Counted from the stretch's first letter, positions 18,249 through 27,240 are shown. The stretch: DNA of 64,000 nt from Usitatibacter palustris (GCF_013003985.1 NZ_CP053073.1:1488001-1552000); one strand, 5' to 3'. Made by a program: numbers and translations. Notes: generated from the sequence alone by a model not told the origin.

Positions 18249-19079
18249 ATGCAGCGCACGCGCCACGTGTTCCTGATGTGCCCGCCGGAGTTCTTCGACG
18301 TCTCGTACATCATCAATCCGTGGATGCACGGAAACGTCCGCAAGATCGACAACGCGCTCGCCAAGAAGCAATGGCGCTCGCTCTACGACGTGCTCTGCGA
18401 TCTCGCCACGGTGCGCCTCGTGCTTCCGCAGCCCGGCACGCCGGACATGGTGTTCACGGCCAACGCGGGCCTGCTGCGCGGCAACACCTTCCTCGTCTCG
18501 CGCTTCCGCTATCCCGAGCGCCAGGCCGAAGAGCCGTACTTCGCCGACTGGTTCATGGACCGCGGCTTTGATGTCACGCTCATGCCGCGCGACATGCCCT
18601 TCGAGGGCGCGGGCGATGCGCTGTTCGATCGCGGCGGCAACCGCCTGTGGATGGCCTACGGGCATCGCTCGGTGCTCGCCTCGAAGGCGAAGATCGAGAA
18701 GTGCTTCGATACCGAGGTCGTGCCGCTCAAGCTCACCGACCAGCGCTTCTACCATCTCGACACGTGCTTCTGCGCGCTCGAAGGCGGCAACTTCATCTAC
18801 TACCCGCCGGCCTTCGATGCCGCATCGCAGAAGACCATCGAGAAGCGCATCCCGGCCGCCAAGCGCATCGCGATCAGCGAGGAGGATGCCCTGGCATTCG
18901 CCTGCAACGCCGTGAACGCGGGCAAGACCCTCGTGGTCAATCGCGCATCGGCGGCGTTTGTCGCGGACCTCGGCGCCAAGGGCTACGACGTCGTGCAGAC
19001 GCCGCTCACCGAATTCATGAAGGCGGGCGGATCGGCCAAGTGCCTGACGCTGCGCCTGGACGAGCCCGCCCCAGCCTAG
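18249..19079 (+). CDS. Guanidino-group hydrolase, probable arginine dihydrolase
   Basis: A 276-residue amidinotransferase-fold (DDAH/arginine deiminase) enzyme. Conserved segments are FLMCPPEFFDVSYIINPWM, TPDMVFTANAG (Asn72), FEGAGDALF, YHLDTCFCAL (His169) and the catalytic Cys265 near the C-terminus (GGSAKCLTLRL). The spacing of Asn72, His169 and Cys265 resembles cyanobacterial ArgZ/AgrE arginine dihydrolase, which turns arginine into ornithine and ammonia, more than classical ArcA, as I recall those residues. It starts 3 bases after metZ. A dimethylarginine hydrolase is the main alternative. Confidence 0.7.
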   Translation: MQRTRHVFLMCPPEFFDVSYIINPWMHGNVRKIDNALAKKQWRSLYDVLCDLATVRLVLPQPGTPDMVFTANAGLLRGNTFLVSRFRYPERQAEEPYFADWFMDRGFDVTLMPRDMPFEGAGDALFDRGGNRLWMAYGHRSVLASKAKIEKCFDTEVVPLKLTDQRFYHLDTCFCALEGGNFIYYPPAFDAASQKTIEKRIPAAKRIAISEEDALAFACNAVNAGKTLVVNRASAAFVADLGAKGYDVVQTPLTEFMKAGGSAKCLTLRLDEPAPA

Positions 19080-19087
19080 GAGGTCCC

Positions 19088-19564
19088 ATGAGCCTTACGA
19101 GGACGCTGGTCATCGCCATCGCACTTGCGCTCGCGGCCCCGGTCGCGCACTCGCAGGTCTACAAATGGACCGACAAGGACGGACGCGTCCACTACGGCGA
19201 GAAACCGCCCGAGGGCGTGAAGGCCACGCCAGTCGCCGTTCCCTCCGCGCCGAAGGGCGCCGCTGCGGCCACGCCCGCGCCCGACGCCGCGCCGCCGAAG
19301 ACCGTGTCGGAGCAGGAAGCCGAATTCCGCAAGCGCCAGGCGAAGCGCGACGAAGCCGAGCGCTCCTTCAAGCAGCGCGAGGAAGAAGCCGCGGAGCGCG
19401 AGAAGATCTGCGAGAACGCCCGCAAGCGCCTCGAGATCCTGCGCACACCCGTGCCCGTGTACACGAAGGATGAACAAGGCAATCGCAGCTACCTCGACGA
19501 GGGTGGGCGCGCGAGCGAGATCGCCAAGGAAGAAAAGCGCGAGAAGGAAAACTGCGCGCGATGA
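19088..19564 (+). CDS. DUF4124-domain secreted protein
   Basis: A 158-residue exported protein with a signal peptide (residues 1-23, ending A-H-S-Q) and a DUF4124 motif (VYKWTDKDGRVHYGEKPP). After an Ala/Pro linker comes a charged, probably coiled-coil segment rich in Arg and Glu with two Cys residues in the C-terminal half. AGGAGG at 19079-19084 precedes the ATG. Its stop overlaps the next gene (ATGA). The function of DUF4124 proteins is unknown; this one probably works in the periplasm. Confidence 0.75.
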   Translation: MSLTRTLVIAIALALAAPVAHSQVYKWTDKDGRVHYGEKPPEGVKATPVAVPSAPKGAAAATPAPDAAPPKTVSEQEAEFRKRQAKRDEAERSFKQREEEAAEREKICENARKRLEILRTPVPVYTKDEQGNRSYLDEGGRASEIAKEEKREKENCAR

Positions 19565-20490
19565 TGCGTTTCTCGCCGTGGGTACGGGCCGCTGCACTCC
19601 TTGTCGCCAGCCTGTTCGCGGCCTGCAATCTCGGCGATTCCGATATCCCCGCCGAGCGCCTGCCGCGCTTCGAGCCCGCCCCCGGTGCTGCGCCGCAAAT
19701 CGCCCTGGTGTTCGGCTCCGGCGGCCCGCGCGGCTTCGCCCACATCGGCGTGCTCAAGGTGCTCGAGGCCGAAGGCATCAAGCCCGACCTCGTGGTGGGC
19801 TCCAGCGTGGGCGCCATGGTGGGAGCGCTCTACGCATCGGGAATGCAGGCGAAGGCGCTCGAGCAGCTTGCCATGGAGATCAGCGTGCTCGACTTCTTCG
19901 AGGTGGGCTTCGTCACGGGAGGCCCGGCGACGGGCCGCACCATCCAGAATTTCGTGAACTCGCGCGTGGCCAACGTACCCATCGAGCGCCTCAAGACACC
20001 GTTCGTTGCCGTCGCGACGCGCGCCCGTGATGGCGAGCTCGTGCTCTTCAACCGCGGCGACACGGGCCTCGCGGTGCGCGCTTCGGGAGCGACTCCCGGG
20101 AGGTTCGAGTCGGTGCGCATCGGCGGTGAAGCGTACGTCGATGGCGACGAAGCGAGCCCGGTGCCGATTCGCGCAGCCCGGAAGCTCGGCGCGCGCATCG
20201 TGATCGCGATCGATGTCTCCGCCTACGAGAAGGACACGCCCGCCGGAGCGCCGGCCGAATGGGTGAACAAGGATGCGAAGCGCGCGAAGCTGGTGGCGCT
20301 GGAAGCGAAGGATGCCGACATCCTGCTGCACCCGAACATCGGCTACTACGCGGGTCACGACGAAGCGTATCGCCGCCGCGTGATCGCGCTCGCCGAAGCC
20401 TACACGCGAGCGAAGATGCCCGAGATCCGCGCGGCGCTTGGCGCTCAGAGGGTGACGGCGCGCAGTCCCGAGGGCGTGGCCTCGAGGTAG
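19561..20490 (+). CDS. Patatin-like phospholipase lipoprotein
   Basis: A 309-residue patatin/RssA-type serine hydrolase. The N-terminal signal ends in the lipobox F-A-A-C (Cys about residue 21), so it is probably membrane anchored. The glycine-rich loop GSGGPRGFAHIGVL, the nucleophile elbow GSSVGAMVGAL and the catalytic Asp in YVDGDEASPVPI form the Ser-Asp dyad. It starts within the DUF4124 stop. Its last 46 bases overlap the convergent lpxH gene. Substrate unknown. Confidence 0.82.
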   Translation: MMRFSPWVRAAALLVASLFAACNLGDSDIPAERLPRFEPAPGAAPQIALVFGSGGPRGFAHIGVLKVLEAEGIKPDLVVGSSVGAMVGALYASGMQAKALEQLAMEISVLDFFEVGFVTGGPATGRTIQNFVNSRVANVPIERLKTPFVAVATRARDGELVLFNRGDTGLAVRASGATPGRFESVRIGGEAYVDGDEASPVPIRAARKLGARIVIAIDVSAYEKDTPAGAPAEWVNKDAKRAKLVALEAKDADILLHPNIGYYAGHDEAYRRRVIALAEAYTRAKMPEIRAALGAQRVTARSPEGVASR

Positions 20491-21173
20491 CTTCCGCGGT
20501 CGTACCAGTCAGAAAGCACCCAGCGAATGCATTCACGTCCGCCTACGCGATGCACGTGGCGCGCGGGCCGATGCGTGTGGCCGTGGATCATCAGGTCGCA
20601 GCCCGAGTCGGCGAAGGCTTTCTCCACCGCGGCCGGGGCGACGTCCATGATCTCCATGGATTTCCCGCGCTTCGCGGCTTCGCTGCCCTCGCGATACGAC
20701 TTCGCCAGCGCGACGCGCTCGGCGAGCGGACGAGAAAGTGTGGCGCGCTGCCATTCGCGGTCGCGCACCTTCGCGCGAAACGCCTGGTACTCGGTGTCGT
20801 CCGTGCAGAGCGTGTCGCCGTGCAGCAGCACCGCGCGCGTTCCGTACAGATCCACCTGTGAAGGGTCGTCGAGCATGCGGACCCCCGTCTCACGCGAGAA
20901 GGGCCCGTTCACGAGGAAGTCGCGGTTGCCGTGCATGAACGCCGTGGGAATGCGCGCGGCGGTGTCGCGGAGCGCGTCGGCCATGCGGGCCTGGAAGGGG
21001 AGCGCGAGGCTGTCGTCGCCCGCCCAGAATTCGAAGAGGTCGCCGAGGATGTAGAGCGCATCGGCGCTGCGCGCTTCCTTGGAGAGGAAGCCCTCGAAAG
21101 CCGCGGCCATTTCCGGCCGCGACTCGTCGAGGTGAAGATCCGAGATGAAGAGCGTGCGACCGCTCAGATGCAC
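20445..21173 (-). CDS. lpxH: UDP-2,3-diacylglucosamine diphosphatase
   Basis: LpxH hydrolyses UDP-2,3-diacylglucosamine to lipid X in lipid A synthesis, at the inner face of the membrane. The metallophosphoesterase motifs are complete: [28 protein letters not shown] and [12 protein letters not shown]. The protein has 242 residues. It overlaps the upstream cyclophilin gene by 10 bases, the usual ppi-lpxH pairing, and overlaps the convergent patatin gene by 46 bases. Confidence 0.95.
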   Translation of the reverse strand: MHLSGRTLFISDLHLDESRPEMAAAFEGFLSKEARSADALYILGDLFEFWAGDDSLALPFQARMADALRDTAARIPTAFMHGNRDFLVNGPFSRETGVRMLDDPSQVDLYGTRAVLLHGDTLCTDDTEYQAFRAKVRDREWQRATLSRPLAERVALAKSYREGSEAAKRGKSMEIMDVAPAAVEKAFADSGCDLMIHGHTHRPARHVHRVGGRECIRWVLSDWYDRGSYLEATPSGLRAVTL

Positions 21174-21796
21174 TCAGCCTTCTCGATGACCACGGGCGTG
21201 GTCGGGACGTTCTGGTGGCCGCCGGCGTTGCCGGTGGGCACCTTCTTGATCTTGTCGATCGTGTCCTTGCCGTCGACCACCTTGCCGAACACCGCGTAGC
21301 CGAAGTTGCTCGGGCCCGCGTGGTTCAGGAAGTCGTTCTGCTTCACGTTGACGAAGAACTGGGCGGTGGCCGAGTCGACCACGTTGGTGCGCGCCATCGC
21401 GACGGTGTACTCGTCGTTCTTCAGGCCATTGGGGGCCTCGTTCTTGATCGGCGGCTGCGTGGGCTTCTGCGCCATGTCCTTGGTGAAGCCGCCACCCTGG
21501 ATCATGAAGTTGTCCATGACGCGGTGGAAGATCGTGCCGTTGTAGTGGCCGGACTCGACGTACTTCACGAAGTTCTCGGCGGAGATCGGGGCCTTGGCCT
21601 TGTCGAGCTCGATGGTGAATGCGCCCATCGAGGTGGTGAATTTGACTTTCATCGGATCAGTTCCTTTCAACTTTGCGCTGCAGGACGCGGCGGCGGTTTT
21701 TGCGGGATCGGCCTTGGCCTGCGAGAACGCGGCGAGCGGCGCGAGTGCGGCGAGTGCCACGAGCGTGGCGAGGGTGTTGCGACGAGCGAATTGCAT
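21164..21796 (-). CDS. Cyclophilin-type peptidyl-prolyl isomerase, two likely starts
   Basis: The full frame (210 residues) begins with a signal peptide (Q-F-A-R-R-N then a hydrophobic core ending A-F-S-Q-A), a short linker with one Cys, and a complete cyclophilin domain ([32 protein letters not shown]). An internal ATG at 21652 begins the domain exactly as cytoplasmic PpiB does (M-K-V-K-F-T-T-S) and has AAGGAA 9 bases before it, which would give a 162-residue cytoplasmic form. Related bacteria usually carry separate ppiA and ppiB genes before lpxH; here one gene seems to do both jobs. Both forms are inference. Confidence 0.88.
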   Translation of the reverse strand: MQFARRNTLATLVALAALAPLAAFSQAKADPAKTAAASCSAKLKGTDPMKVKFTTSMGAFTIELDKAKAPISAENFVKYVESGHYNGTIFHRVMDNFMIQGGGFTKDMAQKPTQPPIKNEAPNGLKNDEYTVAMARTNVVDSATAQFFVNVKQNDFLNHAGPSNFGYAVFGKVVDGKDTIDKIKKVPTGNAGGHQNVPTTPVVIEKAECI

Positions 21797-21806
21797 GGAG
21801 GACCTC

Positions 21807-22991
21807 TTAGGAAACGACGGATTCGTGGACGATGCGCCAGCGGTCGCCCTCTTTGGCCCAGTACTGGCGCTTCAGGGTCTTGTTGGACAGGTTGTTCGAG
21901 CGATAGTCCTGCTCGAAGGTCACCATCATCATGGGGCCCGCGCCCGGATAGGCGAACAGGCTCATCTGCGCGACGCCGACCTTGATCCAGGACTTGCCGG
22001 CATTCACCTTGCGCTTCTGCGCGCTCCAGGCTTCGCGGCTCTTTGTCCCCGGCTCGAACTCCTTGCCGTAGTGGGCGAGGTACTTGTCGGTGTCGCGGCT
22101 TTCCCAATCGGTGCGCCACTGGCCGAACGCGTTGAGGAACTCCTTGCGGTCGTTCTCCCAGCTCGCGGGTTCGCGCCAGGTGATCTTGCGGCCGATGACG
22201 ACGGGCGTGCGGCCGACGTCGACGTAGCGCGCGAGGCGATTGAAGTCGTCGTTGGTGAGGACCACGCAGCCGTCGGTCGCGAAGGGCGGGCGGCTGTACG
22301 TTTCCGAGGGCGTGCCGTGCAGCCAGATGCCATGCCCGTTGCGGCCGTTGCGCTTGTCCCACTCGTTCGGGTAGCTGATCGGATAGGCGCCGGTGCCGTA
22401 GAAGTCGGGCAGCTTTTCCTTGGACGAGACGATCGTGTAGACGCCGATCGGGGTCTTCTGGTCGCCTTCGCGCCGCTTCTCGTCGCCGTTCTTGCCGAGG
22501 CTGATGTAGAAGTCGGTCACGTACTTCGGCCGGCCGTTGTCGTTCGCGTAGATGAAGAGGCGCGAGCGCGTGGTGTCGACGAGGATCGCGTGCGGCTGCG
22601 AAGGTGAGAGCTGCAGCAGGGGTGCGGGCAGGTGCTCGATGTTCGGCGCGTCGAGATAGCGCTGCAGGCGCACGCGCGCTTCATCCTGCAGGGGCGCCAT
22701 GCTCGCCGAGGTGGCCGTCGCGCCGAAGGCCACGGGCTGGCCCGCGCGGGCCATCAGGAGGTCGCCGCGAATCAAGTGACCGAGGCGGAAATTGGGATTG
22801 CGGAGGAGCACTTCGTCGATCTCGCCCATGGCCTGGCGCAGGCCGCTTTCGCGCAGGCCGACGATGGCGCGCACCAGCGAACCCTCGACGTCATTGGAGA
22901 ACGAGAAAACGCCGGCGGAGCCGTCGCCATCGCCATCCGCAAACGACGGACACGCGGCGAGGGCGAGTGCAGCAAAGAACGCGCGTTTCAC
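21807..22991 (-). CDS. L,D-transpeptidase (YkuD) with NTF2-like C-terminal domain
   Basis: An exported 394-residue enzyme likely to form 3-3 peptidoglycan crosslinks or to anchor proteins to the wall. The order is signal peptide (about 1-20), helical N-terminal region, YkuD domain with the catalytic pattern HGIWLHG then S/T-D-G-C (FATDGCVVL), and an NTF2/SnoaL-like C-terminal domain (about 100 residues) starting near [12 protein letters not shown]. The GTG at 22991 overlaps the stop of the upstream TPR gene (GTGA), and that gene ends in a related domain, so the two probably act together. Confidence 0.85.
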   Translation of the reverse strand: MKRAFFAALALAACPSFADGDGDGSAGVFSFSNDVEGSLVRAIVGLRESGLRQAMGEIDEVLLRNPNFRLGHLIRGDLLMARAGQPVAFGATATSASMAPLQDEARVRLQRYLDAPNIEHLPAPLLQLSPSQPHAILVDTTRSRLFIYANDNGRPKYVTDFYISLGKNGDEKRREGDQKTPIGVYTIVSSKEKLPDFYGTGAYPISYPNEWDKRNGRNGHGIWLHGTPSETYSRPPFATDGCVVLTNDDFNRLARYVDVGRTPVVIGRKITWREPASWENDRKEFLNAFGQWRTDWESRDTDKYLAHYGKEFEPGTKSREAWSAQKRKVNAGKSWIKVGVAQMSLFAYPGAGPMMMVTFEQDYRSNNLSNKTLKRQYWAKEGDRWRIVHESVVS

Positions 22992-24058
22992 CCGCCCGTG
23001 CGCTCCTGCTTGATGAGCCATTTGTCTCCGACCTTCACGAGCTTCAGCGTCTTCGTGTTGTTGCTCTTCATGGCATCGGAGCGATAAGCCTGGCGGAAGA
23101 CCGCCGTGGCTTCATTGCCCGAGACCTTGATCGACTTCATCGTGACGCCGACCTCAATCGACTTGGGCGCCTCGATGCGTTCGGTGCGGGTTTTCTCCCA
23201 GGCCGCGCGCGCTTCGCCGTTGGGCGTCTCGAAGTCCGGCGCATAGGCCGCGAGGTAGCCCGCCACGTCCTTGGAGCTCCAGGCCTTGGCCCACGCGGTG
23301 ACGGCCGCGGCGACTTGCGCGTTGGTCTCGTCGCCGGCGCTCGGCGCGGGCTTCGTCGGGGCGGCCTTGGCCGGTTCGGCTTTGGGCTTCTCCGCCTTCG
23401 TGGGTTCGGTCTTCGGCGTGGTCGTCGCGACCTTCGGAGGCGGTTCCTGTTTCGAAGGTTCGCTCGGCGCAGGCTTCACGGGTTCGGCGGCCTTGGGCTC
23501 GGCGGTCTTCGTCGGTGCGGGCTTCGTGGCAGCCGTCGCGACCTTCTGCGAGCTGAAGAGGTCCTTCACCATCGAGAGCTTCACTTGCGCCGCGGCGTTG
23601 TTCTTGTCGAGGGCGAGGGCACGATCGTAGGCGCGGCTTGCGAGCTGCGCGTAGATGTCGCCGAGGTTCTCGTGCGCGGTGGCGTAGCTCGGGTGCGTGT
23701 GGATCGCGAGCTCGAGCGCGCTCTTCGCCTTGTCGTAGTTGCCCTGCGATGCGTAGAGCACGGCGAGGTTGTTGTACGGCTCGGGGAGCTCGGGGTAATC
23801 CTCGGTGAGTCCGGTGAAGACCTGGATCGCTTCGCTGGTCTTCTTCTGCTCGGTGAGGATGAGGCCCTTGAGGAATCGGCCCTGCGGATCACGCGGCTGC
23901 GCCTTCAGGTAGCCGTCGACTTTCTCGAGCGACGGGGCGAGGCGGCCTTGCGTGTAGAGTTTCTGCGCGTCCTTGAGGTCATCGGCGGGCGCGGCATAGG
24001 CAACGGCGGCACCGCAAAAAAACACCCCGGCGAGGGCCTTCGCGAGTGCTTTCCTCAT
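22988..24058 (-). CDS. Exported TPR protein with NTF2-like C-terminal domain
   Basis: A 356-residue exported protein from the ATG at 24058: signal peptide (ending A-V-A-Y-A-A), three to four TPR motifs (about 25-165, for example LPEPYNNLAVLYASQGNYDKA), a Lys/Pro/Ala/Thr-rich linker, and a C-terminal NTF2-like domain with VTAWAKAWSSKDVAGYLAAY that resembles the end of the downstream L,D-transpeptidase. Starts at 24076 or 24112 in the same frame would put residues before the signal peptide. GTGA coupling with the L,D-transpeptidase suggests it is an accessory factor. Function inferred only from context. Confidence 0.75.
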   Translation of the reverse strand: MRKALAKALAGVFFCGAAVAYAAPADDLKDAQKLYTQGRLAPSLEKVDGYLKAQPRDPQGRFLKGLILTEQKKTSEAIQVFTGLTEDYPELPEPYNNLAVLYASQGNYDKAKSALELAIHTHPSYATAHENLGDIYAQLASRAYDRALALDKNNAAAQVKLSMVKDLFSSQKVATAATKPAPTKTAEPKAAEPVKPAPSEPSKQEPPPKVATTTPKTEPTKAEKPKAEPAKAAPTKPAPSAGDETNAQVAAAVTAWAKAWSSKDVAGYLAAYAPDFETPNGEARAAWEKTRTERIEAPKSIEVGVTMKSIKVSGNEATAVFRQAYRSDAMKSNNTKTLKLVKVGDKWLIKQERTGG

Positions 24059-24081
24059 CGAGTTGCGCTGCAGCATCGTGT

Positions 24082-24087
24082 TATAAT
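24082..24087. promoter_or_regulatory. Divergent -10 region, TPR gene / cysS
   Basis: TATAAT on the plus strand at 24082-24087 overlaps TATAAC on the minus strand. The plus box would start cysS transcription about 230 bases before its ATG. The minus box lies just before the TPR gene start. No strong -35 box was found in either direction. Confidence 0.35.
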
Positions 24088-24138
24088 TTGTTGAATTTAA
24101 TGGGAAACACATTCTACCAACCTTGGGGGGGCTTCACA

Positions 24139-24249
24139 ATGCGGCTCACCTCGACACCCGCGCCCCTCGATGGCCGCACCGGCGCCTTCTGGCGTGCGTC
24201 GTGCGCTTGGGCACGGGCTTTTGGTTGTTGTTCCCAGCTTCGGTCCTGA
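24139..24249 (+). other. Possible leader peptide upstream of cysS
   Basis: A 36-codon frame (ATG 24139, TGA 24247-24249) preceded by a G-rich ribosome-site-like run at 24125-24131. It contains three Cys codons, two adjacent (F-G-C-C-S), and ends 72 bases before cysS. A small hairpin (CGGCGG, AACC, CCGCCG) follows near 24253-24270, without a T-run. The arrangement suggests a Cys-sensing leader, but composition alone could produce it. Weak support. Confidence 0.25.
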
Positions 24250-24321
24250 ACGTCCGGCGGAACCCCGCCGCGTCCTTCCAACGTCGATGATGCCGCGCCG
24301 CCCGAGCGCCGAGCCATTCCC

Positions 24322-25695
24322 ATGTCCGAACTGACCATCTACAACACCCTCACGCGCGCCAAAGAGCGCTTCGTTCCCCACGTGGCCGGCAAGGCCGGCC
24401 TCTACGTGTGCGGCCCGACCGTCTACGACTACATCCACATCGGCAATGCGCGCACGTTCACGACGTTCGACATGGTGGCGCGCTGGCTGCGCACCGTGGG
24501 CCTCGATGTCACGTACGTGCGCAACGTCACCGACATCGACGACAAGATCATCGACCGGGCCAACGAGCGCGGCATTCCCTTCCGTGAACTCGCCGAATCG
24601 ATGGCCGCCGCGTTCAACGAGGATTGCGCGCGCCTGAAGTTGCTGGCGCCCGACCGCGAGCCGCGCGCGACGAAGTACGTGGACGCAATGCTGGGGCTCA
24701 TCGAGACCCTCGAGACGAAGGGCCTCGCGTATCGCGCGCCCAACGGCGACGTGTACTTCTCGGTTCGCGATTTCCCCGGCTACGGCAAGCTCTCGCGCCG
24801 CAACCTGGATGACCTGCGCGCGGGCGAGCGCGTTGCGGTCGAGACCGCCAAGAAGGACCCGCTCGACTTCGCACTGTGGAAGTCCGCGAAGCCCGGTGAG
24901 CCCTCGTGGAGCTCGAAGTACGGCGACGGCCGCCCCGGCTGGCACATCGAATGCTCGGCGATGGCGGCGGCGGAGCTGGGCACGCCCGTGGATCTCCACG
25001 GCGGCGCGGTGGACCTCACCTTCCCGCACCACGAGAACGAAATCGCGCAGAGCGAAGGCGCGGGGCACACACCCTTCACCCGCTGCTGGATGCACGGCGC
25101 GTTCCTCAACATGGACAGCGAGAAGATGTCCAAGTCGCTGGGCAACTTCTTCACGCTGCGCGAGATCCTCGCGAAGTTGGATCCCGTTCGCGGCGGCGAG
25201 ACCGTGCGGTTCTTCCTGCTGCGCGGCCACTACCGCAGCGAGATCAACTACACGTGGGAGACGCTCGAGGACGCGGGCAACACGCTCCTCGGTTTCTACA
25301 CGGCGCTGCGCGAAGTCGCCCCGGCCAATGCGCCGATCGACTGGTCGCATCCGCTCGCGGCGCGCTTCCGCGCGGCGATGAGCGACGACTTCGACACGCC
25401 CGTCGCGTTCGCCGTGCTGCACGAGCTGCGTGGCGAAGTGAATCGCACGAAGTCGGCCGAAGCGGCGGGGCTGCTGAAGGCATTGGGCGCAACGCTGGGG
25501 TTCTTCCAGACCGACCCGGACGCGTTCCTGAAGGGCGGCGTGGAACTCGATGTGGAAGCGAAGATCGCCGAGCGCAAGGCAGCCAAGGCGGCGAAGGATT
25601 TCGGCCGGGCCGACGCGATTCGCAAGGAGCTCGAAGCCGCCGGCGTCATCCTCGAGGACAAGCCCGGCGGCAACACCGAGTGGCGGCGGCGGTAG
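24322..25695 (+). CDS. cysS: Cysteinyl-tRNA synthetase
   Basis: Class I aminoacyl-tRNA synthetase that charges tRNA-Cys. The HIGH-type motif is [12 protein letters not shown] and KMSKS is [11 protein letters not shown]. The zinc ligands include the Cys in YVCGPTVYD and the Cys/His pair in WHIECSAM and [12 protein letters not shown]. It has 457 residues, the typical length. It has a leader of about 230 bases from the nearest -10 box. A perfect inverted repeat lies just after its stop. Confidence 0.97.
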   Translation: MSELTIYNTLTRAKERFVPHVAGKAGLYVCGPTVYDYIHIGNARTFTTFDMVARWLRTVGLDVTYVRNVTDIDDKIIDRANERGIPFRELAESMAAAFNEDCARLKLLAPDREPRATKYVDAMLGLIETLETKGLAYRAPNGDVYFSVRDFPGYGKLSRRNLDDLRAGERVAVETAKKDPLDFALWKSAKPGEPSWSSKYGDGRPGWHIECSAMAAAELGTPVDLHGGAVDLTFPHHENEIAQSEGAGHTPFTRCWMHGAFLNMDSEKMSKSLGNFFTLREILAKLDPVRGGETVRFFLLRGHYRSEINYTWETLEDAGNTLLGFYTALREVAPANAPIDWSHPLAARFRAAMSDDFDTPVAFAVLHELRGEVNRTKSAEAAGLLKALGATLGFFQTDPDAFLKGGVELDVEAKIAERKAAKAAKDFGRADAIRKELEAAGVILEDKPGGNTEWRRR

Positions 25696-25709
25696 GGCAG
25701 GTCAACGTC

Positions 25710-25866
25710 AAAGGCAGAAAGAATCCGCAGATAAACGCGGATAAACGCAGATAAGAGCTTGGTGGGTTGATGCCAAGAATTGCGGGCACGTTCTACTGAC
25801 GGAGCCGCAACTCACAAGCCGTTATCTGCGTTTATCCGCGTTTATCTGCGGATTCTTTCTGCCTTT
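25710..25866. repeat. Perfect 45-bp inverted repeat with structured loop
   Basis: The arms at 25710-25754 and 25822-25866 are exact reverse complements over 45 bases. Each contains a 10-base unit repeated with small changes (GCAGATAAAC, GCGGATAAAC, GCAGATAA). The 67-base centre has its own inverted pairs: CTTGG with CCAAG, and TTGCGG with CCGCAA. It lies between the convergent cysS and a solute-binding protein gene. It resembles a non-autonomous mobile palindrome (REPIN or MITE type); no transposase is present. Confidence 0.85.
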
Positions 25867-25890
25867 CTCTTGCCTTTCTCTTGCCTTTCG
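25861..25890. repeat. Short tandem repeat, 11-bp unit
   Basis: The unit GCCTTTCTCTT occurs twice in tandem with a third partial copy (GCCTTTCG). The first copy overlaps the end of the right arm of the inverted repeat, so the repeat probably arose from the edge of that element. Confidence 0.7.
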
Positions 25891-25899
25891 TATCTCGCG

Positions 25900-27021
25900 C
25901 TAGCGGACGAACTTCTTGTCTTTCGAGATGATCGTCAGGTCGACGAACGTCGAGGCGTTGTGGCGATCGGGGGCGAAGGCGATCTTGAAGCCGCCCGCAT
26001 CCCACGGGCTCATCGACTCCATCGCCTTGGTGAAGCTATCGCGATCGAGCTTCTTGCCGGCGCGGCGAATGCCTTCGACTGTGACCTTGGCGGCGATATA
26101 GCCCTCGAGCGTGCCGTAGCCCGGCTCACCCGCCTTGGCTTCCGCCAGCAACGCCTGGTATTCCTTCACGACCGGGATCGAGGCGTCCCAGGGGAACGGG
26201 ACGACCTGCGAGATCTGGACGCCGCGGCCTTCCTTGTCGAGCTCGGCGGCGAGCGCCTTGCTGCCCACGAAGGAGACGTTCCAGAACGTGGGGTTGGAGC
26301 CCGCCGCCTTCATGCCCTTGATGAAGGCCGCGCACGACTTGTACGCCGAGATCATGATCACGGCCTGCGGGTTGCCTTTGCGGATCTCGGCAATGGACTT
26401 CGCCACGTCGACGGTGTTGCGTTCCACCGTGCCGCGCGCCGTGAGCTCCATGTTGCGTTTCTTCATCGCGCGCTCGACGCCCGCGAGGCCGGCCTGACCG
26501 TAGCCGTCGTTCTGGTAGAAGATCGCGATGTTGTTCACGCTCATCGCGGTCAGGTGCTGAACGATGGCTTCCGTCTCGTCGAAGTAGCTCGCGCGGACGT
26601 TGAAGATGTTGCGGTTGAACGGCGCGCGCAGCGACTCGGCACCCGTGAACGCGCCGATGAAGGGCACCTTGGCCTCGGTGAACAGCGGCAGCACCGCGTT
26701 GCTCGTGGGCGTGCCCACGTAGCCGAAGAGCGCGAAGACCTTCTCCTCATTGATGAATTTCTTGGTGTTCTCGACCGCGCGCGGCGGCTCGTAGCCGTCG
26801 TCGAGGGTCTTGAGGACGATCTTCCGGCCGTTGATACCGCCCCGGCTGTTCACGAAGTTGAAGTAGAGGTTCGCACCGGTCTGCATGTCCTTGCCGAGCT
26901 CAGCGGCAGGCCCGGTCAGGGCGACCGATTGGCCAAGGACGATCGTGGATTCGGTGACGCCCTGGGCGGCGGCGAGCGTGGCGACCAGGAAACTAAGGGT
27001 TGCGAGGGCGATTCGGGACAT
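25900..27021 (-). CDS. Branched-chain-amino-acid-type ABC solute-binding protein
   Basis: A 373-residue periplasmic binding protein of the LivJ/LivK (type I) fold. It has a signal peptide (residues 1-19, ending L-A-A-A-Q) and the family pattern VLGQSVALTGPAAELGKDM and NSRGGINGRKIVL. AAGGAG precedes the ATG. No ABC permease or ATPase genes are nearby. It is divergent from a related binding-protein gene at 27241. The ligand cannot be predicted; many members of this expanded family in betaproteobacteria bind amino acids or small aromatic acids. Confidence 0.85.
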   Translation of the reverse strand: MSRIALATLSFLVATLAAAQGVTESTIVLGQSVALTGPAAELGKDMQTGANLYFNFVNSRGGINGRKIVLKTLDDGYEPPRAVENTKKFINEEKVFALFGYVGTPTSNAVLPLFTEAKVPFIGAFTGAESLRAPFNRNIFNVRASYFDETEAIVQHLTAMSVNNIAIFYQNDGYGQAGLAGVERAMKKRNMELTARGTVERNTVDVAKSIAEIRKGNPQAVIMISAYKSCAAFIKGMKAAGSNPTFWNVSFVGSKALAAELDKEGRGVQISQVVPFPWDASIPVVKEYQALLAEAKAGEPGYGTLEGYIAAKVTVEGIRRAGKKLDRDSFTKAMESMSPWDAGGFKIAFAPDRHNASTFVDLTIISKDKKFVR

Positions 27022-27240
27022 GGCTCGGTCTCCTTCTGGGAAGACATCTTTGTGTACGCGGGAACATATCTGGCTTTCCTGTTCCGGTATGTGATGCAGT
27101 TAACCAATTTTTGCTTGAAAGTACAAGGGCTTACTACAAAAGCAACAAAAATGAAATGCAGGCGCAGGCGAGTAGGCGGAGGATGGATGCAAAGCAAAAA
27201 CAAACCGCGCCTACCTAAACACTTCCCTCGGAGGGGAAAT

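Noticed and set aside
24046..24138. Longer start for the small frame upstream of cysS
   Set aside because: This part overlaps the divergent TPR gene start and its promoter; only the portion from 24139 has a possible ribosome site.
25780..27240. Extension of the 27241 binding-protein frame upstream
   Set aside because: Antisense of the divergent paralog; the signal peptide and ribosome site fix the start at 27241.
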